Below, in pieces: positions 1 to 12,329 of a stretch of 64,000 bases of DNA (the first letter of the stretch is position 1; each line of letters opens with the position of its first letter). Location: the NCBI GenBank assembly GCA_949128115.1, contig OX421962.1, forward strand, positions 35,549,745 to 35,613,744, read 5' to 3'. Below the pieces are notes generated by a model. It was not told where the DNA came from. It was given only the letters and a program-made list of their open reading frames with translations, and did no database searches. Origin of the DNA: Anaspis maculata (Eukaryota > Arthropoda > Insecta > Coleoptera > Scraptiidae). A program made the position numbers and the translations under genes.

Positions 1-45
1 AAATAAATAGATAAATAAATAAATATATAAATAAATAAATAAGGT
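1..45. repeat. AAAT/AAATA microsatellite
   Basis: Low-complexity A/T run made of AAAT-type units with minor interruptions. It sits at the very left edge, so its true length is unknown. Confidence 0.9.
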
Positions 46-2790
46 TATTTTGCAACAGGCTGTGCATCCAAATATCAGGAAAAGAGTAACGCAGAAACAG
101 AGGATTCGCAGGAGGAGATTTTTACACATTATTTTCATTCTTTTTGTCTTGAAAACGCTGTTAGGCACGTAATTCCAATAAATAGAACTGTTGACAGGTG
201 CAACAGTGAAAATATACAGTTTAAAAATGACCGAGGAGGACCCAGTTTCTAATGCCGGAGTGTGATTTCGTCGCAAGTGATCTCGTGACCGAAGCTCTTC
301 GCGCCCTGTAAGAACCTAGGTACGTTAATTCACTCTCTGTTCCAGGATCATGATCTGTGATTCTGGGCGAAAGAAAGCGGCTGAGGTCAGTGAGTAAACC
401 TGCGACCTGCCGGCGACGCAGTCCCCAGAATGACAATTTGACAACACAGCGTAGGTCAGGTGAAGGTTTCATGTCATATGGACACAAATTTCGACGTAAC
501 CTCCCTTGTTTCAAGATGACATTAAACATAAAACATCAGAGATACCGACAATACACAAATTTTTTAGAGCAAGCTGTGGTTTTTTTAGTCTTGGAATGGA
601 TTATAAAACTGTTGGTGGAACCCGCAGTTAGTTTTATTACCATAGAAACGGTTATTGCAACGCAACAATTAAATCTATACCAATATTGATGAAGAACCAA
701 GTTCTCAAGTTAAACTCCCATCGCAATGCTGGAGACTCCGACGCGGGTGAGCCACAAACCCGAACAATTGGCGGAGGAACCGTTCGTGAACATGCCGGAT
801 ATTCGCGAACCTGCTGGATTTTCCTAGGGTCCTTGGATCAGTCTATAGGTCACAGTCGTCAGAGTGGTAACCAACAGATACTGGCGTATGCCGGTATGTG
901 ATGTTTGGGACAAAAACTTTTCAGGACTTTCCGGATTGATGTATCAGACATCCTGAATTCTATGTGAATGTGAGCATATGGAACAACGGATTCGGGACCG
1001 AAGCCGGGTCAGGCTGGCAGGCTGGCTCGGTCGGTTCACTTCAGAACGACAAGTGTGCGATCACTGCGGTAGAAGATCGAACGCGAAGTCAAGAACGGTA
1101 TTTCATTGTGAGCTGTGAAAACTAGTACATACCCAGATTTCAACAGTTGGTGACGTCTTCATTACTATCAAGGAACCCAACGCAAGCTCATAAGAGAAGC
1201 ATAGAAATGAGCTAACGTATACAATAAGAATCAGGAACAGGGTCTACTAACATATCAGTAGACAGATTTGTTGAGAAGTTATGCGAAGAGATCACAAGTG
1301 ACACGAGATAGTATTCACACGCAAATAAACTGTACAAGGAATCCGCAAGGGGGTCACACAGCTTTTCATTTCTGTGCCCATAATTGAACTTGATGCATTA
1401 TTGCTCTTCAGTTAGAGTTTTAATCACGTTTTCGTGTAGGTACAACCCAGCAGCGACCCAGGGGCTCTTGCAGTGACGAGATCTGGCCCCCTCGATCGTC
1501 CCGAGATAACATCACCTTCAATATTTTAACGCGTGTAAGACACAGAGCCGTAACATAAATAATCACCCGGGAGAGTATGAGTTTCCAAGAATTTTAATTC
1601 ATTGTCTGCCATACTATAGCGAAGAGAGTGCCGCTGCTTGCTGGGCTTAGCTGAGGCTATGGTGTCTACTAGTAGCTGGCCAGTCACTTCTGGTCACACA
1701 TAAACAGCTCCCAAGGTAGCGCACTGTCCGAAACGCCGTCCATCGGCTTGAACATTTTTCAAATATCAACCTGTACGTCCGTGGAAAGTCGCCGAAGGTA
1801 TATGTATTATACCTATAGATATATACCCATAGGTATATGGATATAGTATTATAAGAATTCACACGTAGGCGGACTGGACACTTACTTATCTTTCTACTCT
1901 CTAATTATCTAAGAGCTTTATCAAGTTTAGTGTTCCCTCAGCGTCGGGTACAATGTGAATGTGTTAGCAGTGTGTGTCTGTGTGCACAGCGCATTCTTAC
2001 TCAATAAGTTAGTACCCGTGGATGTTTTAATCCAGTCCCAACAACCTGCCGAGCTGGGCAGATTACGAAAGGACGACGATCCGTTATATGGTATACCAGA
2101 GCCAAGGCACACACAAAAAAAATAAAGTTATCTAAAATCGAAGCCCTAAGTGAGCTATTTGCAATTTAGCCGGAAATCACCAGAGTTTAATCCAGCTTAA
2201 TCTGATATTAAATGAATTTATTGCCTTTTTCCTCATCTCCGACATCCGGAGGCATTCGCCCACACACACAGGTACAGAAACTGTTCTGATCAATTTTCAA
2301 TAATAATAATTGAAAGATAGGAAACTTTAATAATTCAATTCTTGAAGTTATGAGTACCTACCAAGTTTTGGGTGTGTCCAGCTAGCATACAAACACACGG
2401 ACACACACATACATAGATACATACATAAAGAAATGGTATATATAGCATCAGAAGATGGATGGGAGAGCTTGATTCAAAGCTCCCCGGTAATTATTCATTG
2501 CGCTTGTTGTTTTGTGCTTACTATACCATGATCTATTTGAAATCGATTCTTATTAGATGAAGAGGCTGCGTGTGCTACTTTCGGTGTGTATCAAGATCGG
2601 ACGCAGCGCGGACCTGTTTCATAAATCCACATCGCATCCTCAAAAAAGTCAAAATATTTACGTCGGGATTACCAGCCTGATAATTTCACGACAGCAGACC
2701 GAGAAATACCGCGAAAAAGTCGTAAAATATGTCACAATCAATGGTGAAATTTTTATACTGATAAAAGCAAAATGAAATTATTGAATACTT
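46..2790. other. Stretch with no recognised gene
   Basis: I see no exon with supported splice sites and no recognisable transposon protein here. Short open frames up to about 110 codons occur on both strands but show no known motif. A 23-base exact run at 334-356 recurs at 19189-19211, so at least part of this stretch belongs to a dispersed repeat. The catalytic exon of the DUSP11-like gene might be expected in or to the left of this interval; I searched for an HCxxGxxR-type signature on the minus strand and did not find it. Confidence 0.5.
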
Positions 2791-3037
2791 ACAGTGTGTC
2801 CCAAATATACTGACGGCCAAAATTGAAGGGACACTTTTTAGGAGTTTCCCTACAGGAAAACCACTTGGACAGACTTCTTCCAAATTTTTCATGAGGGAAG
2901 CTGGAAGGGCATTCTACAAGCCCTCAAACTCCCGAGTTTGTGGACCTCAACATTACAGGGTGACCTGACTGAGATTATAGCAATGTTCCAAAATCGTTTC
3001 TGCAAATTTTCAATTTAATTCATGAGATTGTTGTATA

Positions 3038-3609
3038 ACGTATGGTCCGAAAGTTTTGGGAAATAGTTCCAAGCTAATAACTTTTTCTGAATAGTCTTTA
3101 TTTTCGTACTTGATATTGCAAAAACTAACATCATATTCAACAATAACAGATTCATATTCAACATATTGAAAATGGACCATTATCTTCGATGGATCTCAAT
3201 TTTCTTCTGCCATGTTCCATGATTTTCTGTATCAATTTCTCAAATGCGAAATTCTCTAATGTTATTGGAAAATGTGACGTCGTAATTGGTCTTCATTCGC
3301 AGCTTCCCATCCCTTGTCGTTTACTATCCTGCTCAATACTTACCAAAAATCTTATATTAGTCAAACTTGCGGTACATTGGGAGACAGGAGCTCTTAGAAA
3401 TTAATCCTGCTGTTGTCCAGAGAATGATCGAACATGGCAGAAGAAAACTGAGAGCCATCAAAGATAATGGTCCATCTTCAATATGTTGAATACGAATTTG
3501 CAATCGTTAAAGATGATGCTAGTTTTTGCAATATCAAGTTACAAAATTGAAACTACCCAAAAAAGTTATTAGCTTTTAAAAAAATTCCCAAAACTTTCGG
3601 ACCATACGT
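3038..3609. mobile_element. Tc1/mariner-type element with TA target duplication
   Basis: Terminal inverted repeats begin ACGTATGGTCCGAAAGTTTT and close with the complement, and TA flanks both sides (3036-3037 and 3610-3611). The other arm of the surrounding foldback (6180-6200) carries the uninterrupted sequence with one TA, which confirms the insertion point. At 572 bp it is too short for a transposase gene. A frame near 3385-3483 on the plus strand (ELLEINPAVVQRMI) loosely resembles the C-terminal tail of mariner/Tigger transposases, but this is weak. TA duplication is the hallmark of the IS630-Tc1-mariner superfamily. Confidence 0.85.
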
Positions 3610-4509
3610 TAGCCACGGGAAGCTGAATACACCCCAACAGGTTTGACTCAACTGCTAGAACTTAACGAAGTCCTCATTCATCGAAATTTTGCTAATCTTC
3701 TCACTTGCCGTCAAAATACAGTTCTTTGTTCTGAATCATGAGAAAACAGCTCTGTGATAATCGAAGTTGATTCGGGCCTGATACAAATGAGTTTTTCTCA
3801 TCACGAAAGAGGTCGCTGACTTATAGATTACTGAAAACCTCCCCCAGTCTTCTGCAACCTCCTGGTCTGGTTGCAGAACCAGGTGTTGGTTGTTTTTACC
3901 ACTGCAATTTCCACCATTTGGCTTTATCCAAAAACATTTTTATTGATAGTGAGGATTTGTTTACCGTTGGTACTTGTTAGATTCATCTTTTGAGCTTTTT
4001 GTCCTCAGCCAGCCCCCCTATAGCCCTCTTTTGCTACCTCATAGATGAGTGGTAACGAGACAAGTTTTTTTCGTTATCAGAGACGCATACATCACTGACG
4101 ATTTTGAAACGTTCAGTCCCACTGTCAGAAACCCAAAAAGTCATCTTCTTGTACTCGAAACGCCCATTTCTGCAAATTTCGAACATCAATTTCACCTCGA
4201 CGGGATAAGTTTATTTTTTCTAGAATTTTCCTTATTTCAAGTTTCTGTGTAGGTCATTGCTTCTACTTGCAAACTTGACCGCTACAGTGCACACAAAATC
4301 TCTCTTTTCCGTGTTATCCACCCTGTTGGATGGGCAATGCACTTTCTCAGGTATCCACAGTCGGCCGGCCGATATGACCGGTTGATAAGGTATTCAGGTG
4401 GGTAGCGATAGGTAACGCCATGGGGACGCGATCCTGACAACTCGCAACTGTCATAGTCCAGTCAAATTAGACCAAAATGGCGGCCAATCGTGCATCAAAC
4501 CATATATAG

Positions 4510-5200
4510 GGTTCCAATTTCTTCAGGAATATGTAGAGGGTGGTTCCCTGAACAACGCCTAATAAAGTCCTTTCGATTTTAGGCGCCGCGGTGAGGGGGA
4601 GAGGGTGACAAATGTCAGTTTTGTCAGTTTTTGCCGTTTATCTCGAAAACGGTGCGTCTCACGGAAATTTCATACGAATCGAAATTAAAGCTGATGAAAT
4701 TCTTTTTCAAATGGTGTATCTACGTTTTACCTAAGTGTTATCGATTTCGGGATATGAACCGTTGAATATGAAAATTTTTCAAAAAAGTGGTAGAGCCGTT
4801 CAAGTATTTCGTCAAGCTTCCTCTTTCAACTTACTACTCGATAACTTCTGAGATAACTCCTAATTAATTATACTTTATTCCAATCAAGACCAAGGCCCCT
4901 TTGGCACCAGACAGTGCCCTTATTCATAATTCCATTTTTATATTCAACGGCTCATATCCCAAAATCGGTAACACTTAGGTAAAACGTGGATACACCATTT
5001 TGAAGAGAATTCCATCAGCTTTAATTTAGATTCGTGTAAAATTTCTGTGCGACGCACCGTTTTCGAGATAAACGGTGAAAACTGACCAAAGTGACATTTG
5101 TCACCCCCTTCCCCGCCCGGCTGCGCCTGAAATCGAAGGGACTTTATTAGGTGTTGTTCAGGAGACCACCCTCTACACATTCCTGAAAAAAATGGAAACC
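4510..5200. mobile_element. Nested foldback element (691 bp)
   Basis: The left arm starts GGTTCCAATTTCTTCAGGAA at 4510 and runs to about 4775. The right arm is its complement from about 4935 to 5200. Arms are about 260 bp with scattered mismatches and a unique loop of about 160 bp. It lies in the centre of the larger foldback 2791-6440, which suggests a later insertion into the loop. No coding frame is evident, and a target duplication was not resolved. Confidence 0.75.
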
Positions 5201-6455
5201 TGAAAATGAAAATGAACGAGTCACCAAGAAATTAGGAAAGACGAGGTCATTAGGATAGCGGAGCTTGTTAATAATGAGCATTACTTGACGGAGGTCGCCA
5301 AAAGGTTTAAAAGGCTCCTCATCTCATATATTGAATTACCAAAAGTTTGTAGAAGTTGATTTACCTATTTGAAAAATGTTCTTGTAATCCACTGGTACAA
5401 GCCGCCTACAGTACCTTAGCAACCGGTCATGCACCGGCCGGCCGGCCGTGGATACCTGAGAAAGTGCATTGCCAGTCCAAACATGATGGTGGATAAGACG
5501 AGAAAGAGAGATTTGGTGTGCACTTTAGCGGTCAAGTATGCAAGTAGAAGCAATGACCTACACTGAAACTTGTAATAAAGAAAATTCTACAAGAAATAAA
5601 CTTTTCCCGTCGAGGTGAAATTGATGTTCAAAATTTGCAGAAATGGGCACTTCGAATACAAGATGACTTGTTGGGTTTTTGACAATGTGACTGAACGTTT
5701 CTAGATCGTCAGTAACGTATGCGTCTCTGATTACGGAAAAAAAACTTGTCTCATTACCACTCATCTATGAGGTAGCAAAAGAGGGCTATGGGGGGCTCGC
5801 TGGGGACTTGAAGCTCAAAAGATGAATCTAATGGTTACCAAAGGTACAAACGGATCCCCACTACTGATAAAAATGTTTTTGGATAACGCAAAATAGTGAA
5901 AATTGCAGTGTTAAAGACATTAACCAACCAGACCAGGAGGTTGCAGAAGACTGGGTGAGGCCTTTAGTAATCCATAGGTCAGCGACCTCTTTCGTGATGA
6001 GAAAAATTCATTTGTAGCAGGCCCGAACCATCTTTGATTATCATAGAGCTGTTTTCTCATGATTCAGAACAAAGAACTGTATCTTGACAGTAAGTAAGAA
6101 GGTTAGCGAAATTTCGATGTAAGAGGACTTCGTTAAGTGGGAGAAGTTGATTCAAACCTGTTGGAGTGTAATTCAACTTCCCGTGACTATACAACAATCT
6201 CATGAATTCAATTGGAAATTTTACAAAAACGATTTTGGCACATTGCCACAATCTCAGTCAGATCACCCTGTAACGTTGAGGTCCACAAACCCGTGAGTTT
6301 GAGGACTTGTAGAATATCCCTCGAGCTTTCCTCATGAGAAATTTGCAAAAAATTTGCCGAGTGGTTTTTCTGTAGGGAAAATCCAAAAACGTGTCCCTTC
6401 AATTTTGGCCGTCAGTATAATTGGTGCTACTACACTGGGCAACTTCGTTATTATA

Positions 6456-7679
6456 CAGGGTGATTCACCACCAAATGGACATAGCCTAAGGGTAGGTCCA
6501 GTTTTACCAGGCGAACCAGGATCTGGATTTGAAATTTTTCTAACACTATTTTTTTCGAATTTACAGGGTGATTCATGTATGTTGTCGAATTTTTTGACAA
6601 GCCGTATCTTAAGAACGCCCGAATGGATTGGATTGAAATTTTGTGGGTTGATTCTTCCATTGATATCTGACACATCGCCCTATCAAACAGTTTGAAGTTT
6701 CCAGGGCCGGCTTTGTAAAAAAAACTCCAAAGTTTTTTTCTAAAAAAGACATTCTGTATGCATATTTTTCGAATTTCATTTTCAAAATCGTAAACTACAT
6801 CAAACATGCTAATAATATCGCAAAAAAAATTGCTTGGCACCATTGAGCTGTCAAGAAAATTTTGACAATCGCAAGATTTTTGAAGTTAGGATTTTTTCTA
6901 AATCAATATTTTCAAATACTTGCAAATGATCTATTATGGCCCTGAATTTCAGCCGTTTTGTCAGACACATGAAAATGACATGTTTCTCGTTTTCTCAGAA
7001 GTAACAAAAAATTTCATCAAAATTTCCAATTTTTTTTTGATATGTTCCTCAATTTTAGCTCACTTTGGGATAGAAGTGGAGCTGAGGGACGTTACAATAA
7101 TTTTTTTTAAATTCGGCTGAAACTTTTTGTTACTACTGAGAAAACGAGAAAAATGTCATTTTTATTTTTATGACGAAATAGCTGAAATTTGGGGCCATAA
7201 TGAATCATTTGTGAATATTTTGAAATATTAATTTACAAAAAATCCTTACCTCAAAAATCATTAGGATTATCAATTTTCTTTTGACAGCTTAATGGTGCCA
7301 AGCAATTTTTTTCGCGATATTGATAGCATGTTTGATGTTGTTTCTGAATATGAAAATGAATTTTGAATAATATGCATACAGAGTGTCATTTTTGAAAAAA
7401 GCTTTCAAATATTTTTTTTCAAGGCCGGCCCTGGAAATTTTGAACTCTTTGATAGAGCGATGTGTCAGATATCAATTGAAGAATAAACCCACAAAATTTC
7501 AAACCAATCTGTTGGGTTGTTCAAAAGTTATGGCCTGTCAAAAAATTCTACGAAATACATGAATCACCCTGTAGCTTCGAAACGAACAGCGTTAGAAAAA
7601 TTTTAAAGCCAGATCCAGGTTCGCCTGGAAAAACTGGACCTGCCCTTGAGCTATGTCTATTTGGTGGTGAATCACCCTG
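6456..7679. mobile_element. Foldback element with CAGGGTG ends (1.2 kb)
   Basis: The left end CAGGGTGATTCACC at 6456 is matched by its complement ending at 7679, with TATA on both sides (6452-6455 and 7680-7683). Arms are about 580 bp each and imperfect, separated by roughly 60 bp near 7040-7095. Open frames in the arms mirror each other and are shadows of the palindrome rather than genes. TATA is self-complementary here, so the 4-bp duplication is suggestive rather than proven. An internal ACAGGGTGATTC copy occurs near 6563, with its complement near 7560. Confidence 0.85.
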
Positions 7680-7759
7680 TATAGGAGGAGATACAGAGTC
7701 GGTTGAATTAGAAAAGCTTTGCGCATTTTTATGACTTATCCAGTCGTCCAACTTTTAAA

Positions 7760-8100
7760 AAATATCTTCCATTTTTTTCTGTCGAGTCGTTGATCCGGAT
7801 AGGTTGAATCTGGCATATAGCCATAGTTCCGCTCTGCAGTGAGCTCAGTCCATTTTGGGTTTGGCCGTCATCGCTCAGACAAGAGTGTTAAAAAATGACA
7901 GAAGCTATATCTCGCGGAAGACGGCATTTGGAAGTTCTTGAATAACTGTATTCAGAAAACTTGAAAGTATTCCTCCAACTGTCACCTGTCAAAAAGTATG
8001 ACAGGTAAATGACATTCAATTGAATCGCTTTTTATTGAAAGGAACTAAGTCACTTTTACTAGTTTTTCGGAAAATTGAAAAAAAGAAGCTACAACTTGGA
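7760..8100. repeat. Dispersed repeat related to 36480-36760
   Basis: A stretch around 7895-8010 aligns loosely in the same orientation with 36600-36740. Shared landmarks are AAAATGACAGAA, CTGTATTCA followed by TTGAAAGTATT, and a following CTGTCAAA. It is an old, diverged interspersed repeat. I see no coding potential. Confidence 0.5.
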
Positions 8101-8108
8101 TAAATTAA

Positions 8109-8589
8109 AGGAGACCACAACACAAAATACAAGTCGGTCTGAGATGAAAGAGTTGAAAAAACTAGAACGATTGCATAGGGGCTTGTAAATTCACTTATCT
8201 CGTGGCGGGCGCTGAGGCTATAATTAAGAATGACAATGACGTCATAGGGGCAAATTTTCGCGAGCTACCTATGACTACACACGGGCATACCTGTACCTGA
8301 TTCCGTTGCCGATGAGATGACGACGGTTTCAAGCCTGCCATAACTTTACTGATTGTTTAACGTTTGTCAGAACGACAATAACAGCAATAACAAGACCATG
8401 GGAACGTGATAGGTGAAAATCTAGGTGAAAACATCTTCCCAAGTGACGTCACGATAATATTTTCAAAACGTTGTATCGGCTGATCGGACTCGTAAAGGAA
8501 ACCTAGATTTGTTCCGTATACTCTTGAATTACCTTCCTCATAAGCTAGTTAAATAAAATATAGACTCGATTTTTGTGTTGTGGTCTCCT
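8109..8589. mobile_element. MITE with TTAA flanks (481 bp)
   Basis: Terminal inverted repeats AGGAGACCACAACACAAAA and complement enclose 481 bp with no coding frame. TTAA is present immediately outside both ends (8105-8108 and 8590-8593). TTAA duplication is typical of the piggyBac superfamily, but the terminal bases are not the usual CCC/CAC start, and TTAA is palindromic, so the assignment is tentative. Confidence 0.75.
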
Positions 8590-8884
8590 TTAATGGTATA
8601 TTATCACGGTGTGACGAAAGGCTAAGTAGGGACAATGCAAAACTCTTATAACTTATAATAATAATTCATTGATTGGTCTTCAGCAAACATAAAAAATCGC
8701 ATGCGAGCGACAGGGAATCCATAGGAAGCAGAATGATGGACTTCACACCCGCTACGGTATGCCGAAGCAAGCAGTTCACGAGGGCACGAAGACCAATTCC
8801 ATTGGTCGACGGAGCAACAGACGAAGGTCACGAATTGCCACTACGAAATCTAAGAAGCCAAGGCTTCGGCAGCTCAATCAATAT

Positions 8885-9085
8885 CTCTGTTTTCCGCCCC
8901 CGGCCGCTCACCCGAGTTTTGACCAGGACGACCCGCGTTTGGTGCAGGACGAAACTCAGACGTTCCTTCCTGCTTGGAGATCGACTTCTTTTAAAAAAGT
9001 CCCAACTGATATCAGAAAGTAGACTGCATTGGGCGTCGTGTAGGCCCATTTGCAAATGCGACACGGTTTCGGTTTTCCGGCCGTG
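8885..9085 (-). repeat. Dispersed repeat, second copy at 36105-36290
   Basis: Read on the minus strand, this stretch aligns closely with 36105-36290 on the plus strand, including CTACACGACGCCCAATGCA, GATATCAGTTGG and CACCAAAC-CGGGTCGTCCTGGTC. Open frames exist but differ between the copies, so I treat it as a non-coding or decayed interspersed repeat. Confidence 0.75.
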
Positions 9086-9171
9086 ATTTTCTCAAAATAC
9101 AACTTCAACATTCCGCTGTGAATTAGAAAAAAAACTGCAGAGCAAACTTGGATCTGCGGTAAGCTCCGCGA

Positions 9172-9540
9172 AATACCGAGCGTTCATAAATTAAATGGGT
9201 CAAGGGTGTCTGTGACTTTGAAAACATCTGTCGGAACTAGCATCGTTCATTTGATGTCTGAAATTTTTTGGTTATCGTAATCTGTCAAATCAGTCGCAAT
9301 TTTCGTTTTCGGAACATTTTCAATGTGGTTTTCACGGCAGGGCACAAAACCTACATGATCGAGGAGTATTTTCGAACTTGAAATGATCTCGTTCACTTAT
9401 GGCAGATCAGAGATCAATAATATGGGACGTAGCTTGTCAAAGTTTGACAAATTTTTTACAAAAGGATTACGCTAGTTTCGACAGACATTTTTTAAATCAC
9501 AGGCACCCTTGACCCATTTAATTTATGAACTCTCGGTATT
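9172..9540. mobile_element. Short TIR element/MITE (369 bp)
   Basis: Inverted termini of about 45 bp begin AATACCGAGCGTTCATAAAT on the left and match the complement ending at 9540 with a few mismatches. TA sits near both borders, compatible with a TA-duplicating (mariner-like) MITE, but the exact border is ambiguous. No coding frame. Confidence 0.7.
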
Positions 9541-9882
9541 TATTTTAGTTGAGACTTGCTATCGTCAGTCAGAGTTTGAGGAAATATTGAATCAATTTTG
9601 GGGTTTTCGAGTTTTCCTACATGGAAAACTGTTACTTATACAATAATATTGATTTTTTTTGCGATTCTGTCAAATTTAAATTATCCAAAATTAGCTACTT
9701 GCCAGCCGCCAAATTTATTTGCATTTCTTCGCGAATAATGCAAAAGCTCAGCTTGGCTAACACAAAAAAAAAACTGCTCAAAAAAAATCTGAAAAATATC
9801 GCCGAAAAAGTGAATTCTGCGGATCAGCGTTGACTCGATTTTGGTACGGCGAGGGTTTATATCTCAAAAACTAAAAGACTAG

Positions 9883-10816
9883 CCTCGGGTTCCACCAAAC
9901 TTTTATCAACGCGATAACTTCATCACTCTGATAGTAACTAAGCAACTGGCCATCCTATAGGCGAGATTCAGTGCCATTTCTGCGCTTGTGCAACCATGCG
10001 AGGGGATTTGAGAATAGTGCCGTATGCTAACACATGTAAAAAGCGTAATTTCAACATTGTATATTATTGAAACGGCTAGAAATGGAACTTCCAAATAAGT
10101 TGTGGAAAAAAGAGCGTTTCTTGATCTTTCATTGTGTTCAAGACCAGCAATGATGGATCAGTTTTAGATACACGATGAGCGAAAATATGGTAACGTGTTT
10201 ATCAGTTAGTGTTTTTTTGAAAATACCGCCCTATTTATAGTATTCTTCTCTGCCTTACGGTTGCCGTCCTGTCTGTCGATGGCATGAAACTGCAAGTAAA
10301 CAAATGGTAAATGAAATTTTATCGGGTTATATCAAAGGTTTTGTGTTTTGTGTTTTCTGTTTCTTCTTTCAAAAATGACGGGCAGTTTGTTGAGTGCCTG
10401 ACTGCAAAAACCGTACGAAAAAAACATTGCAGTTTCATTCCATGTGTGTTCCCAAACAAACATCACCTTCTAGGCAACCAGTTATACACTGAAAACGGCT
10501 TTTTCGTTCTTTTCGGAACACTACGCGCGGAATGCATTTTTTCGACAGCAATGCACATGGACAACATTATTTCGCCTAATCTATGTAGCATGGAAATCAG
10601 GAGTTTCTTGTCATCTATTTTTCTTTGTTAAATTGGTGGCTGAAAATTTGCAGGTTTTGACTTTTCCTAGCTCGCGCCGACGCATGAGTTCCATCCCCTA
10701 GCTTTGCGAACCTACAGCGCATGTCCGTGCCGCTGAATATCGCATATTGGCTGGTGCATAGCAACTATCAGCGTGATAGATTTAATCTGCTCTCAAAATT
10801 TTGGTGGAACCCGAGG
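9883..10816. mobile_element. TIR element with CCTCGGGTTCCACCAAA ends (934 bp)
   Basis: The 17-base terminus CCTCGGGTTCCACCAAA at 9883 is repeated inverted at 10800-10816, flanked by TAG at 9880-9882 and TAG at 10817-10819, a 3-bp duplication. It contains a 106-codon plus-strand frame at 10311-10631 (Cys/Phe-rich, no motif I recognise), which may be chance. A 3-bp duplication fits PIF/Harbinger or CACTA-type elements; nothing distinguishes them here. Confidence 0.75.
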
Positions 10817-10819
10817 TAG

Positions 10820-12285
10820 GGCAGCGAAAGGGACTATAGGGCAGCGAAGGGGAATGAGGTACATTTAAGGAAAAAAATCATAATTTTGAAAATATACATG
10901 TAGTTTGGCGCAATCCGTACAGGAAAGATCAAGCGAGGTATTTCTAGTAATAAAAGCAATCCACTTTATTGGAAAAAAAAAACTTCAGAATAAAAAAAAC
11001 TAAACGTTCGGTATTACCCAAAGGTTGCGGGTAATTCTCAAACAAATTTGTGAATAGGTACAGCAATATAGTGAGACGCCCTGAGACTACAGAACCGCCA
11101 TATTTTTTACATGTCCATTGCGCAAAACTTTTCTAATATAGCTGACTCTGTAACTTCTATTATAACAAAGTTACCATAGTGGGATCACCAATTTATAGGA
11201 CACACTGTATACTCGCGCAATGTTTCAGTCATTAGCCTATCTATGCGTGTGTTTTGATATATAACTATATGCGGCAATGAAAGGATTATCTGTCGAGATG
11301 GACAGATTGCTCTCAGCAAAACCAGATTATACTTATACATCGGCAGGACACTTGCAGATATCGAGTGGAATTGTAAAAGTGATGGGTATTTCATGATAGT
11401 GTTTACTTCTTCAGGCCACCATATTTACGTTATATTGCATTTGCCGACGTCGTTAACGGCGGGCATACTTGTTAAAAGATAGCGAGTTCTACTTTATTTA
11501 CCGATTCATTACGTTTATATCCCGCATAACTTTATTGGCCGTTTAAGGTCGCATTTGCACACACGATCAAATTGACCATCCTCTCGCCCACCTGAAGACT
11601 GCTCGACTTACACCAGGTACTCGGTGGAATTCGCTTGGCTTGTGAAAGAACCAGGGACCTTATTCTTTGAAGTGAAACGATCTATCGCTATCAGGTCCCA
11701 TAAGGTCTGTCGCTTCACATTCTCGAAGTATAGACAGAGTTCTGCAATCAAATGCGGTTGCATCGAGGGTTGCATTGTATGTAGTAAGTGAGATGGTGAG
11801 ACGAAAACATCTTTTGTATTTCCATTGGCTTTCCCACAACCCACAACTTACTATCGTGAAAATACGATGACAGAAAATTAAACCCCATTGTTTCCAGCTC
11901 ACATAAATTTGAAAATTTAATTTTGCGTCAACACCCTTAAGCACGTCCATCCATCAATAAACTACTTATTGGTATTTCTGTGTCTGGTATGATAGCCGGC
12001 TAATATTAACGAAGACATAAATTTTCGAGATAACCATTTCTCCAAATATAAATTACTTGTATTTCTACGGGGCACTGACGCGTATGATGGTACTCAAGAC
12101 TGCGGGTTGCTGGATAGATATGCAACTTATCTGAAACGTCGATCTGACCGTAATGAATTTATTATCGCCCCGGTATCTTTGTGTACAAATAATTTCTTCT
12201 TCACCCGCCACGACGCCATTGAAATTATTTAAATTTCAATAAGTTGGCATCACTGTACACGCTGCAGAGTGCAGACTGAACTCAC
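10820..12285. other. No gene recognised
   Basis: No supported exon, transposon protein or strong inverted repeat was seen. A minus-strand frame at 11660-11950 (96 codons) has no recognisable motif. This interval lies downstream of the last identified exon of the minus-strand DUSP11-like gene and should be part of its next intron. Confidence 0.5.
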
Positions 12286-12329
12286 CTTCAGGCAGTGAAT
12301 TGGTGAATTCATCTACGGTCTTGTAGAAT
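12286..12329 (-). CDS. DUSP11: DUSP11-like exon 4 of those seen (44 bp)
   Basis: On the minus strand the exon follows a TTTGTTGCAG acceptor and is followed by a GTGAGT donor. Its first base completes the split Glu codon begun in the 23367-23446 exon. It then encodes FYKTVDEFTNSLPE and ends with one base of the next codon, probably Gly. In DUSP11 relatives this helix sits directly before the LIGVHCTHG catalytic loop. The exact phase match with the upstream exon is the main support. Confidence 0.8.

Larger units (their letters stand above)
2791..6440. mobile_element. Large foldback element (about 3.6 kb) with nested insertions
   Basis: The left arm (about 2791-4388) is the reverse complement of the right arm (about 5420-6440) once a 572-bp insertion at 3038-3609 is removed from the left arm. 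The arms are roughly 1 kb and imperfect. Matching landmarks include the segment with CTGACGGCCAAAATTGAAGG near 2808 and its complement near 6400, and the GGCCGG-rich stretches near 4365 and 5438. The outer left end reads ACAGTGTGTCCC; the right end is less exact. No long reading frame spans the arms. A further inverted repeat (4510-5200) occupies the centre. This is a non-autonomous foldback/long-TIR transposon; its superfamily is not determined. Confidence 0.8.

Noticed and set aside
6332..6843. Overlapping open frames of 110-130 codons on both strands
   Set aside because: They lie in the arms of a foldback element and mirror one another and those near 7550; they are products of the palindrome, not genes.
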